A DNA stretch of 64,000 nt from Betaproteobacteria bacterium (GTDB lineage: Bacteria; Pseudomonadota; Gammaproteobacteria; Burkholderiales; Usitatibacteraceae), in contig JADJMI010000028.1 in assembly GCA_016709665.1 (NCBI GenBank), forward strand, positions 1 through 64,000. Reading direction: 5' to 3'. This document shows, one piece after another, positions 44,459-52,906 of this stretch (the stretch's first letter is position 1; each line of letters starts with the position of its first letter). A program made the position numbers and the translations under genes. A model generated the notes under the pieces. It was not told where the DNA came from. It ran no database searches and was given only the letters and a program-made list of their open reading frames with translations.

Positions 44459-45594
44459 GGCTTCGCCTTCGAGCGCAGGTGGCGGCGAACGGCCCCGGCC
44501 ACGCGCGCCACGTCGGTCTCGGTCATCTCGGGAAAGAGGGGAAGGGTCACCGTCTCGCGGCCGATGCGCTCGGCGACGGGAAACCGGCCTTCGCGCCAGC
44601 CCCGGCTGCGGAACAGCGTCGTGAGGTGCACGGCCTCGTAGGACAGGCCCGTGCCGATGCCATCGGCGTGCATCGCGTCCATGAAGGCCTTGCGGTCGAT
44701 CGCCATCCGGTCGAGCGGCAGCAGGACGGTGAACATGTTCCAGCTGTGGCCGGGGTTGTCGCGAGGGGGCAGCCGTTCGGGCGGCAGCAGTTCCTCGCCG
44801 GCGAAAGCCTCGAAGTAGAGTTCCGCCAGGCGCGCGCGGGCCCGGCACCAGGCGGGAAGCCGCTCCAGCTGCGCGAGACCCAGGCGCGCGGCGACGTCGG
44901 ACAGGTTGTACTTTCCGCCCGCCACGTCGACATCGCGCGTGCCGTCCGGGTTGCGGCGGATGCCGTGGAAGCGAAGTCTTTCCACCCGGGCAGCCTCATC
45001 CGCGTCGTTCACCACGAGGGCGCCGCCTTCGATGGTGGTCATGTTCTTGTTGGGATGGAAGCTGAAGGAGACGAGGTCCCCCCGGGCGCCCACGGGATTG
45101 CCGCCCGCGGACGATCCGATGGCGAGCGCGGCATCCTCGATGACCCGCACGCCGTGGCGCTTGGCGAACGCGGCGAGCGCATCGGGATCGAGCGGCGCGT
45201 TGTAGTGCGTCGGTGCGAGCACCCGCGTGCGCGGCGTGACCGCCGCCGAGGCCGCGGCGAGGTCGATGTTGCGCGTGAGGAGGTCCACGTCGACGAAGAT
45301 CGTGCGGGCGCCGACGCGCTCGACCACGTTGGCCGCGGCGAAGAAGGTCTGCGCGGGGACGATGACTTCGTCGCCGGGCCCTACCGCCAGGAGCTCGAGC
45401 GCCACTTCCATCGCGCCGGTGGCGGAGGTGAGGGTGCGCACGGGCCGCCCGCCGAGGAATGCCGATAGCGCCGCCTCGAAAGCGGCCACCTGCGGCCCGC
45501 TCGCGAGCCAGCGCGAGGCGAGCGTCTCGCCCACGGCGGCGATCATGGCCGGATCGATCGTCGGGCGCGCGAAGGGCAGGTAGGGCGCGCTCAC
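44455..45594 (-). CDS. arnB: DegT/DnrJ/EryC1/StrS sugar aminotransferase, ArnB-like
   Basis: 379 residues, ATG start (MSAPYLPFARPTIDPAMI). PLP lysine in FSFHPNKNMTTIEGG, TSATGAMEVALELL at the cofactor phosphate, and YNLSDVAARLGLAQLERL. The context (ArnC, ArnA halves, ArnT) and N-terminus support the UDP-4-keto-pentose aminotransferase ArnB, which makes UDP-L-Ara4N. The first committed sugar amination of the pathway. Confidence 0.9.
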   Translation of the reverse strand: MSAPYLPFARPTIDPAMIAAVGETLASRWLASGPQVAAFEAALSAFLGGRPVRTLTSATGAMEVALELLAVGPGDEVIVPAQTFFAAANVVERVGARTIFVDVDLLTRNIDLAAASAAVTPRTRVLAPTHYNAPLDPDALAAFAKRHGVRVIEDAALAIGSSAGGNPVGARGDLVSFSFHPNKNMTTIEGGALVVNDADEAARVERLRFHGIRRNPDGTRDVDVAGGKYNLSDVAARLGLAQLERLPAWCRARARLAELYFEAFAGEELLPPERLPPRDNPGHSWNMFTVLLPLDRMAIDRKAFMDAMHADGIGTGLSYEAVHLTTLFRSRGWREGRFPVAERIGRETVTLPLFPEMTETDVARVAGAVRRHLRSKAKP

Positions 45595-45962
45595 GAGCGG
45601 GCCACGAGGAAGACGCCGATCACGATGAAGCCGATGCCCACGAGCTTTTGCATCGCGAGCGACTCGCCGAAGAGCGCCCAGGCCGCGATCGCGTTGACGA
45701 CGTAGCCGATCGAGAGCATGGGGTAGGCCACGCTCACCGGCACGCGCGACAGGGCCATGATCCAGACCACGACGCTCACGCCGTAGCAGGCGAGCCCCGC
45801 GAGGATGGGCGGGCTCGTGGCGACCTTCGCCCCGATGGGGGCCAGGTTCTCGAGCGAGAAGGCGAACTCCCCGATGCGGTTGGTGCCCGCCTTGAGCAGG
45901 AGCTGCGCCGCCGCGTTGAGCAGCACGCCCGCGAGCACGAGGCTGAAGGAGACGGCGTTCAC
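45591..45962 (-). CDS. Small multidrug-resistance/EamA-like transporter, ArnE/ArnF type
   Basis: 123 residues, ATG start, four predicted membrane helices (SFSLVLAGVLLNAAAQLLLKAG, ILAGLACYGVSVVVWIMALSRV, VAYPMLSIGYVVNAIAAWALFG, LVGIGFIVIGVFLVA). In enterobacteria ArnE and ArnF together flip Und-P-aminoarabinose across the inner membrane. Here only one such gene is present, so it may act as a homodimer. 4-nt overlaps on both sides. Confidence 0.88.
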   Translation of the reverse strand: MNAVSFSLVLAGVLLNAAAQLLLKAGTNRIGEFAFSLENLAPIGAKVATSPPILAGLACYGVSVVVWIMALSRVPVSVAYPMLSIGYVVNAIAAWALFGESLAMQKLVGIGFIVIGVFLVARS

Positions 45963-47593
45963 GGCTTTTTCACGAGGGCGCGGCGCTCGTCGCGCGCGAG
46001 GAGGGTCATCGCGAGGCCCTGCTGGGTGAGCTTCTCGTAGAGGTCAGGCTGGATTATAGCGACGGCCCCCCCGGGACGCACCCAGTCCTCGGCGAATGCC
46101 TCGAGGCTGGGGAGGGCGAGGCCCGGCTGCTGCGCGAGGCCGAGCGCGAACTCGTCCTCGTAGTTCACGAGCGTGACCGTGCGCCCGAGGTAGAAAGGCA
46201 GCGACTGGTCGTAGATCTCGACGGCGTAGACGCGCGTATCCGGGGCGACGTGCGGGCGCAGCACGCCGGCCGCCTGCTTGCCGGACTGGCGCGGCGACAG
46301 GCGCTCGTAGCCGTCCTCCACGAGATCGATGAACGCCAGGGATGCCGCCACGATGGCGACGATCCCGACGGCCTTGCGGCCCTCGCGAAGCCGCCAGGCG
46401 CCGAAGGCGAGTCCCGCGGCGAGGAGGGCGAGCCCCGCCACGAACCCGGGGCGCGCGGCGAGGTGGAGCTCGCGCATCCACGCGCTCTTCGCCCGATCGG
46501 GCATGCCCCAGGCCACCGCGATCACCGCGACCAGGAGGACCGCGACCGGCGCGACGAACTTCCACAGGCGCTGGGGCGGGATGCGCGCGAGATCGTCGGC
46601 GAGCACCAGCGCAAGGAAGGGAAATATCGGCAGCAGGTAGGCCGGCAGCTTCGAGCCCGAGGCGCTGAAGAAGGCGAAGATGAAGCCGCTCCAGAGGAGC
46701 GCGAAGCGCCGCCACGGGAAGTCCGTGGGAGTGGCCTCGCGCCGCCACCCGTCCCGGGCGGCGGGCAGCAGCGCGAGCATCCAGGGCAGGAACCCCGCGA
46801 ACAGGATGGGCACGAAGAACCACGGCGGTTCCGTGCGCCGGTGCGAGGTGGTGAGGAATCGCTCGAAGTGCTCGTGCACGAAGAAGAACTGCGCGAACTC
46901 CGGATTGGCTCGCGAGACGAGCACGAACCAGGGCGCGCAGATGAGCAGGAACACGGCGAGCCCGCGGGCCCATTCGAGTCGCGGGAGGATGTGCCAGTCG
47001 CGGTGCACGAGGGCATGCAGGAAGAGGGCCGCGCCGGGAAAGACGATGCCGACGAGGCCCTTCGAAAGGACCGCGAGGGCCATGCCCGCCCACGCGACGA
47101 GCATCCAGGCGCGCCGCCAGCGCGGACGCGCCTCGCCCATCGCGAGGAGGAACGCGCACCCCGTCACGGTCGTCCAGGCCGTGAGTCCCATGTCGAGCGT
47201 CACGACCCCGGCCAGCCCGAGGAAGTAGGGGCTCGAGAGCAGCACCCCGACGGCGAGGAGGGCGCCTTCCGCGCCGATGTACCGCCGCGCGGTGACGAAC
47301 ACGGCGAGCAGGGCGACGAACGCGCAGAGCACGGTGTAGGCGCGGGCGGCGTACTCGTTTTCGCCGAAGAGCCGGAACGACACGGCGCTCGCCCAGTACT
47401 GCAGCGGCGGCTTCTCGAAGTACTTGAGGCCGTTCAGGCGGGGCGTGACCCAGTCCCCGCTCGCGGCCATCTCGCGCGAGATCTCCGAGTAGCGGCCTTC
47501 GTCGGGATTCGCCAGCGGGCGCGCCATGTTGTCGATGGCGACGAAGAGCGCCAGGGCGGCGAGGAGCGCGAGCGCAACGCGCCGCAGGGTCAC
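45959..47593 (-). CDS. arnT: Family 39/PMT glycosyltransferase, ArnT-like lipid A aminoarabinose transferase
   Basis: 544 residues from GTG 47593, overlapping the smr stop (GTGA). Multi-spanning membrane protein with the N-terminal acidic loop ANPDEGRYSEISREMAASGDWVTPRLNGLKYFEKPPLQYW that contains the catalytic Asp/Glu of ArnT/PMT enzymes. A periplasmic C-terminal region follows the last helices. It would attach L-Ara4N to lipid A at the periplasmic face, lowering the negative charge and polymyxin binding. Confidence 0.92.
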   Translation of the reverse strand: MTLRRVALALLAALALFVAIDNMARPLANPDEGRYSEISREMAASGDWVTPRLNGLKYFEKPPLQYWASAVSFRLFGENEYAARAYTVLCAFVALLAVFVTARRYIGAEGALLAVGVLLSSPYFLGLAGVVTLDMGLTAWTTVTGCAFLLAMGEARPRWRRAWMLVAWAGMALAVLSKGLVGIVFPGAALFLHALVHRDWHILPRLEWARGLAVFLLICAPWFVLVSRANPEFAQFFFVHEHFERFLTTSHRRTEPPWFFVPILFAGFLPWMLALLPAARDGWRREATPTDFPWRRFALLWSGFIFAFFSASGSKLPAYLLPIFPFLALVLADDLARIPPQRLWKFVAPVAVLLVAVIAVAWGMPDRAKSAWMRELHLAARPGFVAGLALLAAGLAFGAWRLREGRKAVGIVAIVAASLAFIDLVEDGYERLSPRQSGKQAAGVLRPHVAPDTRVYAVEIYDQSLPFYLGRTVTLVNYEDEFALGLAQQPGLALPSLEAFAEDWVRPGGAVAIIQPDLYEKLTQQGLAMTLLARDERRALVKKP

Positions 47594-48147
47594 GATCTCG
47601 CCTCGAGCAGGACGATGACGGCGCCGGATCCGCCGTCGGAGGCCCGGGGCTCGGCATACGCGAGTACCTCGGCCCGGCGCGCGAGGAGCTTGCGGATGCG
47701 GCCCTTCAGGACCGGCTCGCGATTTCGCGAACCGAGCCCCTTGCCGTGGACGATGCGCAGGCAGCGAAGGCCCCGCCTGCCGCAGTCGGCCAGGAAGGCC
47801 GCGGTGCGAAGGGCGGCCTCGTCGCCCGTGAGCCCGTGCAGGTCGATCTCGTCCTGCACGACCCAATGCGAGCGGCGGAGCTTGCGGATCACGTCGCGCG
47901 GCAGCCCCGGTCGAAGGAACGCGTGGTCTTCCTCGATCTCGATGTCGTCGATCGGGCTCGCGAGCCGCGCCAGTTCCTCGAGCACGAGGCGTTCGTCCTC
48001 CAGGCGCTTCACCGGGAGGGGCGGAGGCGGGGCGACGCGGGGCAGGGCGCGGTTGTGGGGCCGCGCCGGCGCCACGCCCCGCATCTCCCGGCGAAAGAGC
48101 TCCGCGTCGTCGGGATCCGGCGGCCCGGCCGGCCGGGGGAGCTTCAA
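47590..48147 (-). CDS. Smr domain protein
   Basis: 185 residues from TTG 48147, which overlaps the trxB stop (TTGA). The first half is Pro/Arg-rich and probably flexible. The C-terminal Smr domain (about residues 95-180) has the EIDLHGLTGDEA and LRIVHGKGLGSRNREPVLKGRIRKLLA signatures, related to the MutS2 C-terminus and to stand-alone SmrA/SmrB nucleases. SmrB cuts mRNA at collided ribosomes in E. coli; the role here is not known. The TTG start is inferred from the coupling and lack of an ATG. Confidence 0.88.
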   Translation of the reverse strand: MKLPRPAGPPDPDDAELFRREMRGVAPARPHNRALPRVAPPPPLPVKRLEDERLVLEELARLASPIDDIEIEEDHAFLRPGLPRDVIRKLRRSHWVVQDEIDLHGLTGDEAALRTAAFLADCGRRGLRCLRIVHGKGLGSRNREPVLKGRIRKLLARRAEVLAYAEPRASDGGSGAVIVLLEARS

Positions 48148-49097
48148 GCGGCGAGGCTCTCCAGGTAGCGGTCGGCGTCGAGCGCGGCCATGCAGCCGGT
48201 CGCCGCGCTGGTCACGGCCTGGCGGTAGACGTGGTCCTGCACGTCGCCGGCCGCGAACACGCCCGGCATGCTGGTCGCCGTGGCGTTGCCCTCGAGCCCG
48301 GTCTTCGTGACGATGTAACCGCCCTTCATCTCGAGCTGGCCCTCGAAGAGTTCGGTGTTCGGCTTGTGGCCGATGGCGATGAAGCAGCCGGAGACCTTCA
48401 CCTCGCGCGTCGTGCCATCCACCGCGGACTTGATGCGGATGCCGGTGACGCCGGACTTGTCGCCCAGCACCTCGTCGAGGGTGTGGTTCCAGGCGATGGC
48501 GACCTTGCCCTCCCTTTCCTTCGCGAAGAGCTTGTCCTGCAGGATCTTCTCCGAACGGAACTTGTCGCGGCGGTGGACCACGGTCACGTGGCGCGCGATG
48601 TTGGAAAGATAGAGCGCTTCCTCGACGGCCGTGTTGCCGCCGCCCACCACGGCGACGTCCTGGTTCTTGTAGAAGAAACCGTCGCAGGTGGCGCAGCCCG
48701 AGACGCCCTTGCCCATGAAGGCCTGCTCGGAGTCGAGCCCCAGGTACATCGCGGAGGCGCCCGTGGCGATGATGAGCGCGTCGCAGGTGTAGGTGCCGGA
48801 GTCGCCGACCAGCGTGATGGGCTTTTCCGCGAGCTTCGCCGTGTGGATGTGGTCGAAGACGAGCTCGGTCTCGAAGCGCTCGGCGTGCTTCTGGAAGCGC
48901 TCCATGAGCTCCGGCCCCTGGACGCCGGCGAAATCGGCCGGCCAGTTGTCGACCTCGGTGGTCGTCATGAGCTGGCCGCCCTGGGCGAGGCCGGTGATGA
49001 GGACGGGCTTCAGGTTGGCGCGGGCGGCGTAGACGGCGGCGGTGTAGCCGGCCGGGCCGGACCCGAGGATGAGCAGGCGGCTGTGGCGGGTGGTCAT
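48144..49097 (-). CDS. trxB: Thioredoxin reductase
   Basis: 317 residues, ATG start (MTTRHSRLLILGSGPAGYTAA). FAD motif GSGPAGYTAAVYAARA, redox-active CATC in VSGCATCDGFF, NADPH motif VVGGGNTAVEEALYL, and FAAGDVQDHVYRQAVTSAATGCMAAL. Reduces thioredoxin with NADPH. First gene of the minus-strand run; the Crp/Fnr gene is divergent. Confidence 0.97.
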   Translation of the reverse strand: MTTRHSRLLILGSGPAGYTAAVYAARANLKPVLITGLAQGGQLMTTTEVDNWPADFAGVQGPELMERFQKHAERFETELVFDHIHTAKLAEKPITLVGDSGTYTCDALIIATGASAMYLGLDSEQAFMGKGVSGCATCDGFFYKNQDVAVVGGGNTAVEEALYLSNIARHVTVVHRRDKFRSEKILQDKLFAKEREGKVAIAWNHTLDEVLGDKSGVTGIRIKSAVDGTTREVKVSGCFIAIGHKPNTELFEGQLEMKGGYIVTKTGLEGNATATSMPGVFAAGDVQDHVYRQAVTSAATGCMAALDADRYLESLAA

Positions 49098-49179
49098 GGT
49101 CGCGGAAGGGGGGTGGCCGCGGCGAGGAAGCCGCATGGGGCGCAATTATCGCACCCCCACGGTGGGCTGCCTTAAGCGT

Positions 49180-49185
49180 TTGACA
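49180..49185 (+). promoter_or_regulatory. Consensus -35 hexamer upstream of the Crp/Fnr regulator
   Basis: TTGACA 30 nt before ATG 49216; the corresponding -10 (near 49203-49208) is weak, so the promoter may depend on an activator. Confidence 0.35.
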
Positions 49186-49215
49186 ATAAAGGGTTTTCAA
49201 GAGATCCTTGCGGCC

Positions 49216-49908
49216 ATGGCCACACACAATTCCAAGCCGCAGGTCGGTGAGCGTACCCAGGCGCTCAAGGCCGTCCCTTTCTTCACGCAGATGAACGACC
49301 AGGAACTGGACGTGATCCGGTCCCTGGCGATCGAGAAGTCCTATCCGAAGAACGCCGTCGTCCTCACCGAGGGCGAGATCGGCGACTCGCTCTACATGAT
49401 CGAGTCGGGCCGCGTGAAGGTGTTCATCGGCGACGAGGACGGGCGCGAGATCATCCTGAAGCTCCTGGGCCCCGGTCACTTCTTCGGCGAGATGGCGATG
49501 ATCGACCAGCAGCCGCGGTCGGCCTCGGTCACCACCCAGGAGGCCTCGACCCTCCTCGTGCTCACGCACGCCGCCTTCGAGGCCTGCGTGGAGCGCGCGC
49601 CGCGCATCGCGAACATGGTGCTGCGCGTGCTGGCCCAGCGGGTGCGCGAGGCGGACCGCAAGATCGGCACGCTCGCCCTCATGGACGTCTACGGCCGCGT
49701 GGCGAGCACGCTGCTCGAGCTGGCGGTGAACAAGAACGGGCAGCTGGTGGTGAGCGAGAAGCTCTCGCAGCAGGACATCGCCAACATGGTGGGCGCCTCG
49801 CGCGAGATGGTGAACCGCATCCTGAAGGACCTCTCCGACCGCGGCTTCATTTCGGTGGAGTCGAAGTCCATCACGATCATCAACCGGGAACTCCCGCCAT
49901 CGCTTTAG
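49216..49908 (+). CDS. Crp/Fnr family transcriptional regulator
   Basis: 230 residues, ATG start. The N-terminal cyclic-nucleotide-binding-like jelly roll (FTQMNDQELDVIRSLAIEK, VVLTEGEIGDSLYMIESGRVKVFIGDEDGREIILKLLGPGHFFGEMAMIDQQPRSASVTT) has the FGE...RSA pocket of Crp. It is followed by the dimer helix and a C-terminal winged helix with LSQQDIANMVGASREMVNRIL. No Cys cluster for an iron-sulfur centre, so it is Crp-like rather than oxygen-sensing Fnr. Divergent from trxB; the gene that it controls is not visible. Confidence 0.9.
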   Translation: MATHNSKPQVGERTQALKAVPFFTQMNDQELDVIRSLAIEKSYPKNAVVLTEGEIGDSLYMIESGRVKVFIGDEDGREIILKLLGPGHFFGEMAMIDQQPRSASVTTQEASTLLVLTHAAFEACVERAPRIANMVLRVLAQRVREADRKIGTLALMDVYGRVASTLLELAVNKNGQLVVSEKLSQQDIANMVGASREMVNRILKDLSDRGFISVESKSITIINRELPPSL

Positions 49909-49934
49909 CGAGCGCGTCACGGCGCCGCGAGCGC

Positions 49935-49940
49935 CTATAA
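49935..49940 (+). promoter_or_regulatory. -10 box of ftsK
   Basis: Consensus TATAAT 27 nt before ATG 49967; no clear -35. Confidence 0.5.
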
Positions 49941-49966
49941 TCCGCCATCGAAAGCCGCCCGCCCCG

Positions 49967-52252
49967 ATGGCCGCCTCCTCCTCCCAGACGCCCCCCGCAC
50001 CCGCCGACCCCCGTCTCGCCCGCGTCCTGCGCGAGGCCGGCTGGATTCTCGCCGCCGCCGTCGGCGCCTACCTCGCCCTCGCGCTCGGGTCCTTCCATCC
50101 CGACGACCCCGGCCCCTTCCACAGCGGCATGGGGGAAGCCATCCGCAACCGCGCGGGCGGCGTCGGCGCGTGGCTCGCCGAGGCGCTGCTCTACCTGTTC
50201 GGCCTGTCGGCCTGGTGGTGGGTGCTGCTCGCCGCCTGGGGCGTCCTGCGCCTCTACGCGCGCGTCGAGACCTGGGAGATCGTCGACCGGCGCAGCCTCG
50301 CGGTCTCGCTCGCGGGCTTCGCCGTCCTCATCGTCTCGAGCGCCGCGCTGGAGGCCATGCGCTTCCATTCGCACCGGGCTTCCCTTCCCTTCGAGCCGGG
50401 GGGGCTCCTCGGCGTGCTCTGCGAGGCCCCGGCGCGCGCGGCGCTCGGCTTCACCGGCGCGACCCTCGTGCTCATCGCCGTCGTCCTCGCCGCGTTCAGC
50501 GTCTTCACGGGCCTGTCGTGGATCCGCTTCGCGGGCAAGGTGGGCGCCGGGGTCGAGTCACTCTTCGGCATGGCCCGCTCGCGCCTGGAAGCGAAGCGCG
50601 ACCGCGAGGCCGGGCAGATCGCGGCGCAGGCTCGCGAGGAGAAGGTCGAGGAAACGCGCAAGATTCTCGAAGACCACGAGCCCCTCCGCATCGAGATGCC
50701 GGAGGTCGTGATCGCGAAGAGCGAACGCGTGACGAAGGAAAGGCAGGTGCCCCTCTTCGCGGACCTGCCCGACTCGCCCCTGCCGCCCGTGGGCCTGCTC
50801 GACCCGGCCGACTCGCACGTCGAGCGACCGACGGCCGAGACGCTCGAGTACACGTCGCGCCTCATCGAACGCAAGTTCCTCGACTTCAACGTGCAGGTGA
50901 AGGTGCTCGCCGCCTATCCCGGCCCGGTCATCACGCGCTACGAGATCGAGCCCGCGGTGGGCGTGAAGGGCGCGCAGGTGGTGAACCTGGGCCGCGACCT
51001 CGCCCGGGCGCTCTCGGTCACCTCCATCCGCGTGGTCGAGACGATCCCGGGCACCTCGTCCATGGGCCTCGAGATCCCCAACGCCAAGCGCGAGATCGTG
51101 CGCCTGTCGGAGATCGTGGGCTCCCAGGCCTACGCCGACATGCACTCGCGCCTCACCATGGCCATGGGCAAGGACATCACCGGCAAGCCCGTGGTGGCCG
51201 ACCTCGCGCGCATGCCGCACCTGCTCGTCGCGGGCACCACGGGATCGGGCAAGTCCGTCGCCATCAACGCGATGATCCTCTCGCTCGTCTACAAGTCGAC
51301 GGCGAGCGAGGTGCGCCTCATCCTGGTCGACCCGAAGATGCTCGAGCTCTCCGTCTACGAGGGCATCCCGCACCTGCTGGCCCCCGTCGTGACGGACATG
51401 CGCCACGCCGCCGCGGCGCTGCACTGGTGCGTGGTCGAGATGGACCGGCGCTACAAGCTCATGTCGACGGTGTCGGTGAGGAACCTCGCCGGCTACAACG
51501 CGAAGATCCGCGAGGGCATCGAGAAGAAGCAGCCGCTCAAGCACCCGTTCAGCCTCACGCCCGACAGCCCCGAGGATCTCGAGGAGCTGCCCCTCATCGT
51601 CGTGGTGATCGACGAGCTGGCCGACCTCATGATGGTCGCGGGCAAGAAGGTGGAGGAGCTGATCGCCCGGCTCGCGCAGAAGTCGCGCGCCTCCGGCATC
51701 CACCTGGTGCTCGCCACGCAACGCCCCTCGGTGGACGTGATCACCGGCCTCATCAAGGCGAACGTGCCCACGCGCGTCGCCTTCCAGGTCTCCGCCAAGG
51801 TGGATTCGCGCACGATCCTGGACCAGCAGGGCGCCGAGAGCCTGCTGGGCCAGGGCGACATGCTCTACCTGCCGCCGGGCACGGGCCACCCGCAGCGCGT
51901 GCACGGCGCCTACGTGTCCGACGCCGAGGTCCAGCGCGTGGTCGAGCACCTGAAGAAGCAGGGCGAGGCCCACTACATCGAGGGCATCCTCGACGACCCG
52001 GAAGCCGCGGATTCGGAAGGGCCGGCCGAAGGCGGCGCCACCGGCGAGGCGGACCCGCTCTACGACCAGGCCGTGCAGATCGTGCTGCAGAACCGCCGCG
52101 CCTCCATCTCGCTGGTGCAGCGGCACCTGCGCATCGGCTACAACCGCGCCGCGCGGCTCATCGAGGACATGGAGCGCGCGGGCCTCGTGTCGTCCATGGC
52201 CTCCAACGGCAACCGCGAGATCCTCGCGCCGAACCGGACGGTGGAAAAATGA
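49967..52252 (+). CDS. ftsK: DNA translocase FtsK
   Basis: 761 residues. The N-terminal membrane domain has about four helices (first near residues 25-42, last near 150-175). A short linker is followed by the RecA-like motor with Walker A GTTGSGKS (K429), Walker B VVVIDELADLMM, and a C-terminal gamma winged helix (DQAVQIVLQNRRASISLVQRHLRIGYNRAARLIEDME) that reads KOPS sites. Couples chromosome segregation with division. The linker is shorter than in E. coli FtsK. Overlaps lolA by 4 nt. Confidence 0.97.
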   Translation: MAASSSQTPPAPADPRLARVLREAGWILAAAVGAYLALALGSFHPDDPGPFHSGMGEAIRNRAGGVGAWLAEALLYLFGLSAWWWVLLAAWGVLRLYARVETWEIVDRRSLAVSLAGFAVLIVSSAALEAMRFHSHRASLPFEPGGLLGVLCEAPARAALGFTGATLVLIAVVLAAFSVFTGLSWIRFAGKVGAGVESLFGMARSRLEAKRDREAGQIAAQAREEKVEETRKILEDHEPLRIEMPEVVIAKSERVTKERQVPLFADLPDSPLPPVGLLDPADSHVERPTAETLEYTSRLIERKFLDFNVQVKVLAAYPGPVITRYEIEPAVGVKGAQVVNLGRDLARALSVTSIRVVETIPGTSSMGLEIPNAKREIVRLSEIVGSQAYADMHSRLTMAMGKDITGKPVVADLARMPHLLVAGTTGSGKSVAINAMILSLVYKSTASEVRLILVDPKMLELSVYEGIPHLLAPVVTDMRHAAAALHWCVVEMDRRYKLMSTVSVRNLAGYNAKIREGIEKKQPLKHPFSLTPDSPEDLEELPLIVVVIDELADLMMVAGKKVEELIARLAQKSRASGIHLVLATQRPSVDVITGLIKANVPTRVAFQVSAKVDSRTILDQQGAESLLGQGDMLYLPPGTGHPQRVHGAYVSDAEVQRVVEHLKKQGEAHYIEGILDDPEAADSEGPAEGGATGEADPLYDQAVQIVLQNRRASISLVQRHLRIGYNRAARLIEDMERAGLVSSMASNGNREILAPNRTVEK

Positions 52253-52896
52253 ACCCCGTTCGCGGGTCGCTCGCGGCGCTCGCCCTGTGCCTGCCTGTTC
52301 TCGCAAGCGCGGGGGCAGTGGACGATTTCCTCGCCTTCACCGGCTCCGCCTCGAGCGCCACCGCGCGTTTCGAGCAACAGGTGATCGATTCGCGCGGCCG
52401 GGTGGTGGACAAGGCGGCAGGGGAGTTCGCCTTCTCCCGCCCGGGCAAGTTCCGCTGGGCGTACGCCTTGCCGGCGCGCACGCTCATCGTGGCGGACGGC
52501 GCCAGGCTCTGGATCCACGACGAGGACCTGAACCAGGTCACGGTGCGTCCCGCGGACCGCGCGCTCTCCGCGACGCCCGCGGCGCTGCTCGCGGGGCGGG
52601 GCGACGCCACCGCGGTCTTCACCCTGCGCGATGCGGGCGCGAAGGATGGCATCGACTGGCTCGAGGCGTTGCCGAAGGAAAAGGACACCGGCTTCGAGCG
52701 CGTGCGCGTGGGCATGAAGGCTCGCGTACCGGTCGCGATGGAACTCGAGGACGCCCTGGGCGGGCGAACGGTGCTGCGATTCGTCGACTTCAGGCCCAAC
52801 GCGAAGGTGGATCCCGCGCTCTTCCGCTTCACGCCGCCCAAGGGCGCCGACGTGCTCGACGAGTCGGCCCGCACGCCGGCGGCCAAGAAACCCTGA
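52249..52896 (+). CDS. lolA: Outer-membrane lipoprotein carrier protein
   Basis: 215 residues, ATG overlapping the ftsK stop (ATGA). Signal peptide (LAALALCLPVLASAGA), then LolA features: FTGSASSATARFEQQVID, GEFAFSRPGKFRWAYALP, LWIHDEDLNQVTVRP, and LRFVDFRPNAKVDPALFRFTPPKGADV. Shuttles lipoproteins from the LolCDE complex to the outer membrane through the periplasm. The ftsK-lolA-rarA-serS order is widely conserved. Confidence 0.95.
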   Translation: MNPVRGSLAALALCLPVLASAGAVDDFLAFTGSASSATARFEQQVIDSRGRVVDKAAGEFAFSRPGKFRWAYALPARTLIVADGARLWIHDEDLNQVTVRPADRALSATPAALLAGRGDATAVFTLRDAGAKDGIDWLEALPKEKDTGFERVRVGMKARVPVAMELEDALGGRTVLRFVDFRPNAKVDPALFRFTPPKGADVLDESARTPAAKKP

Positions 52897-52906
52897 GCGG
52901 TCCGCG

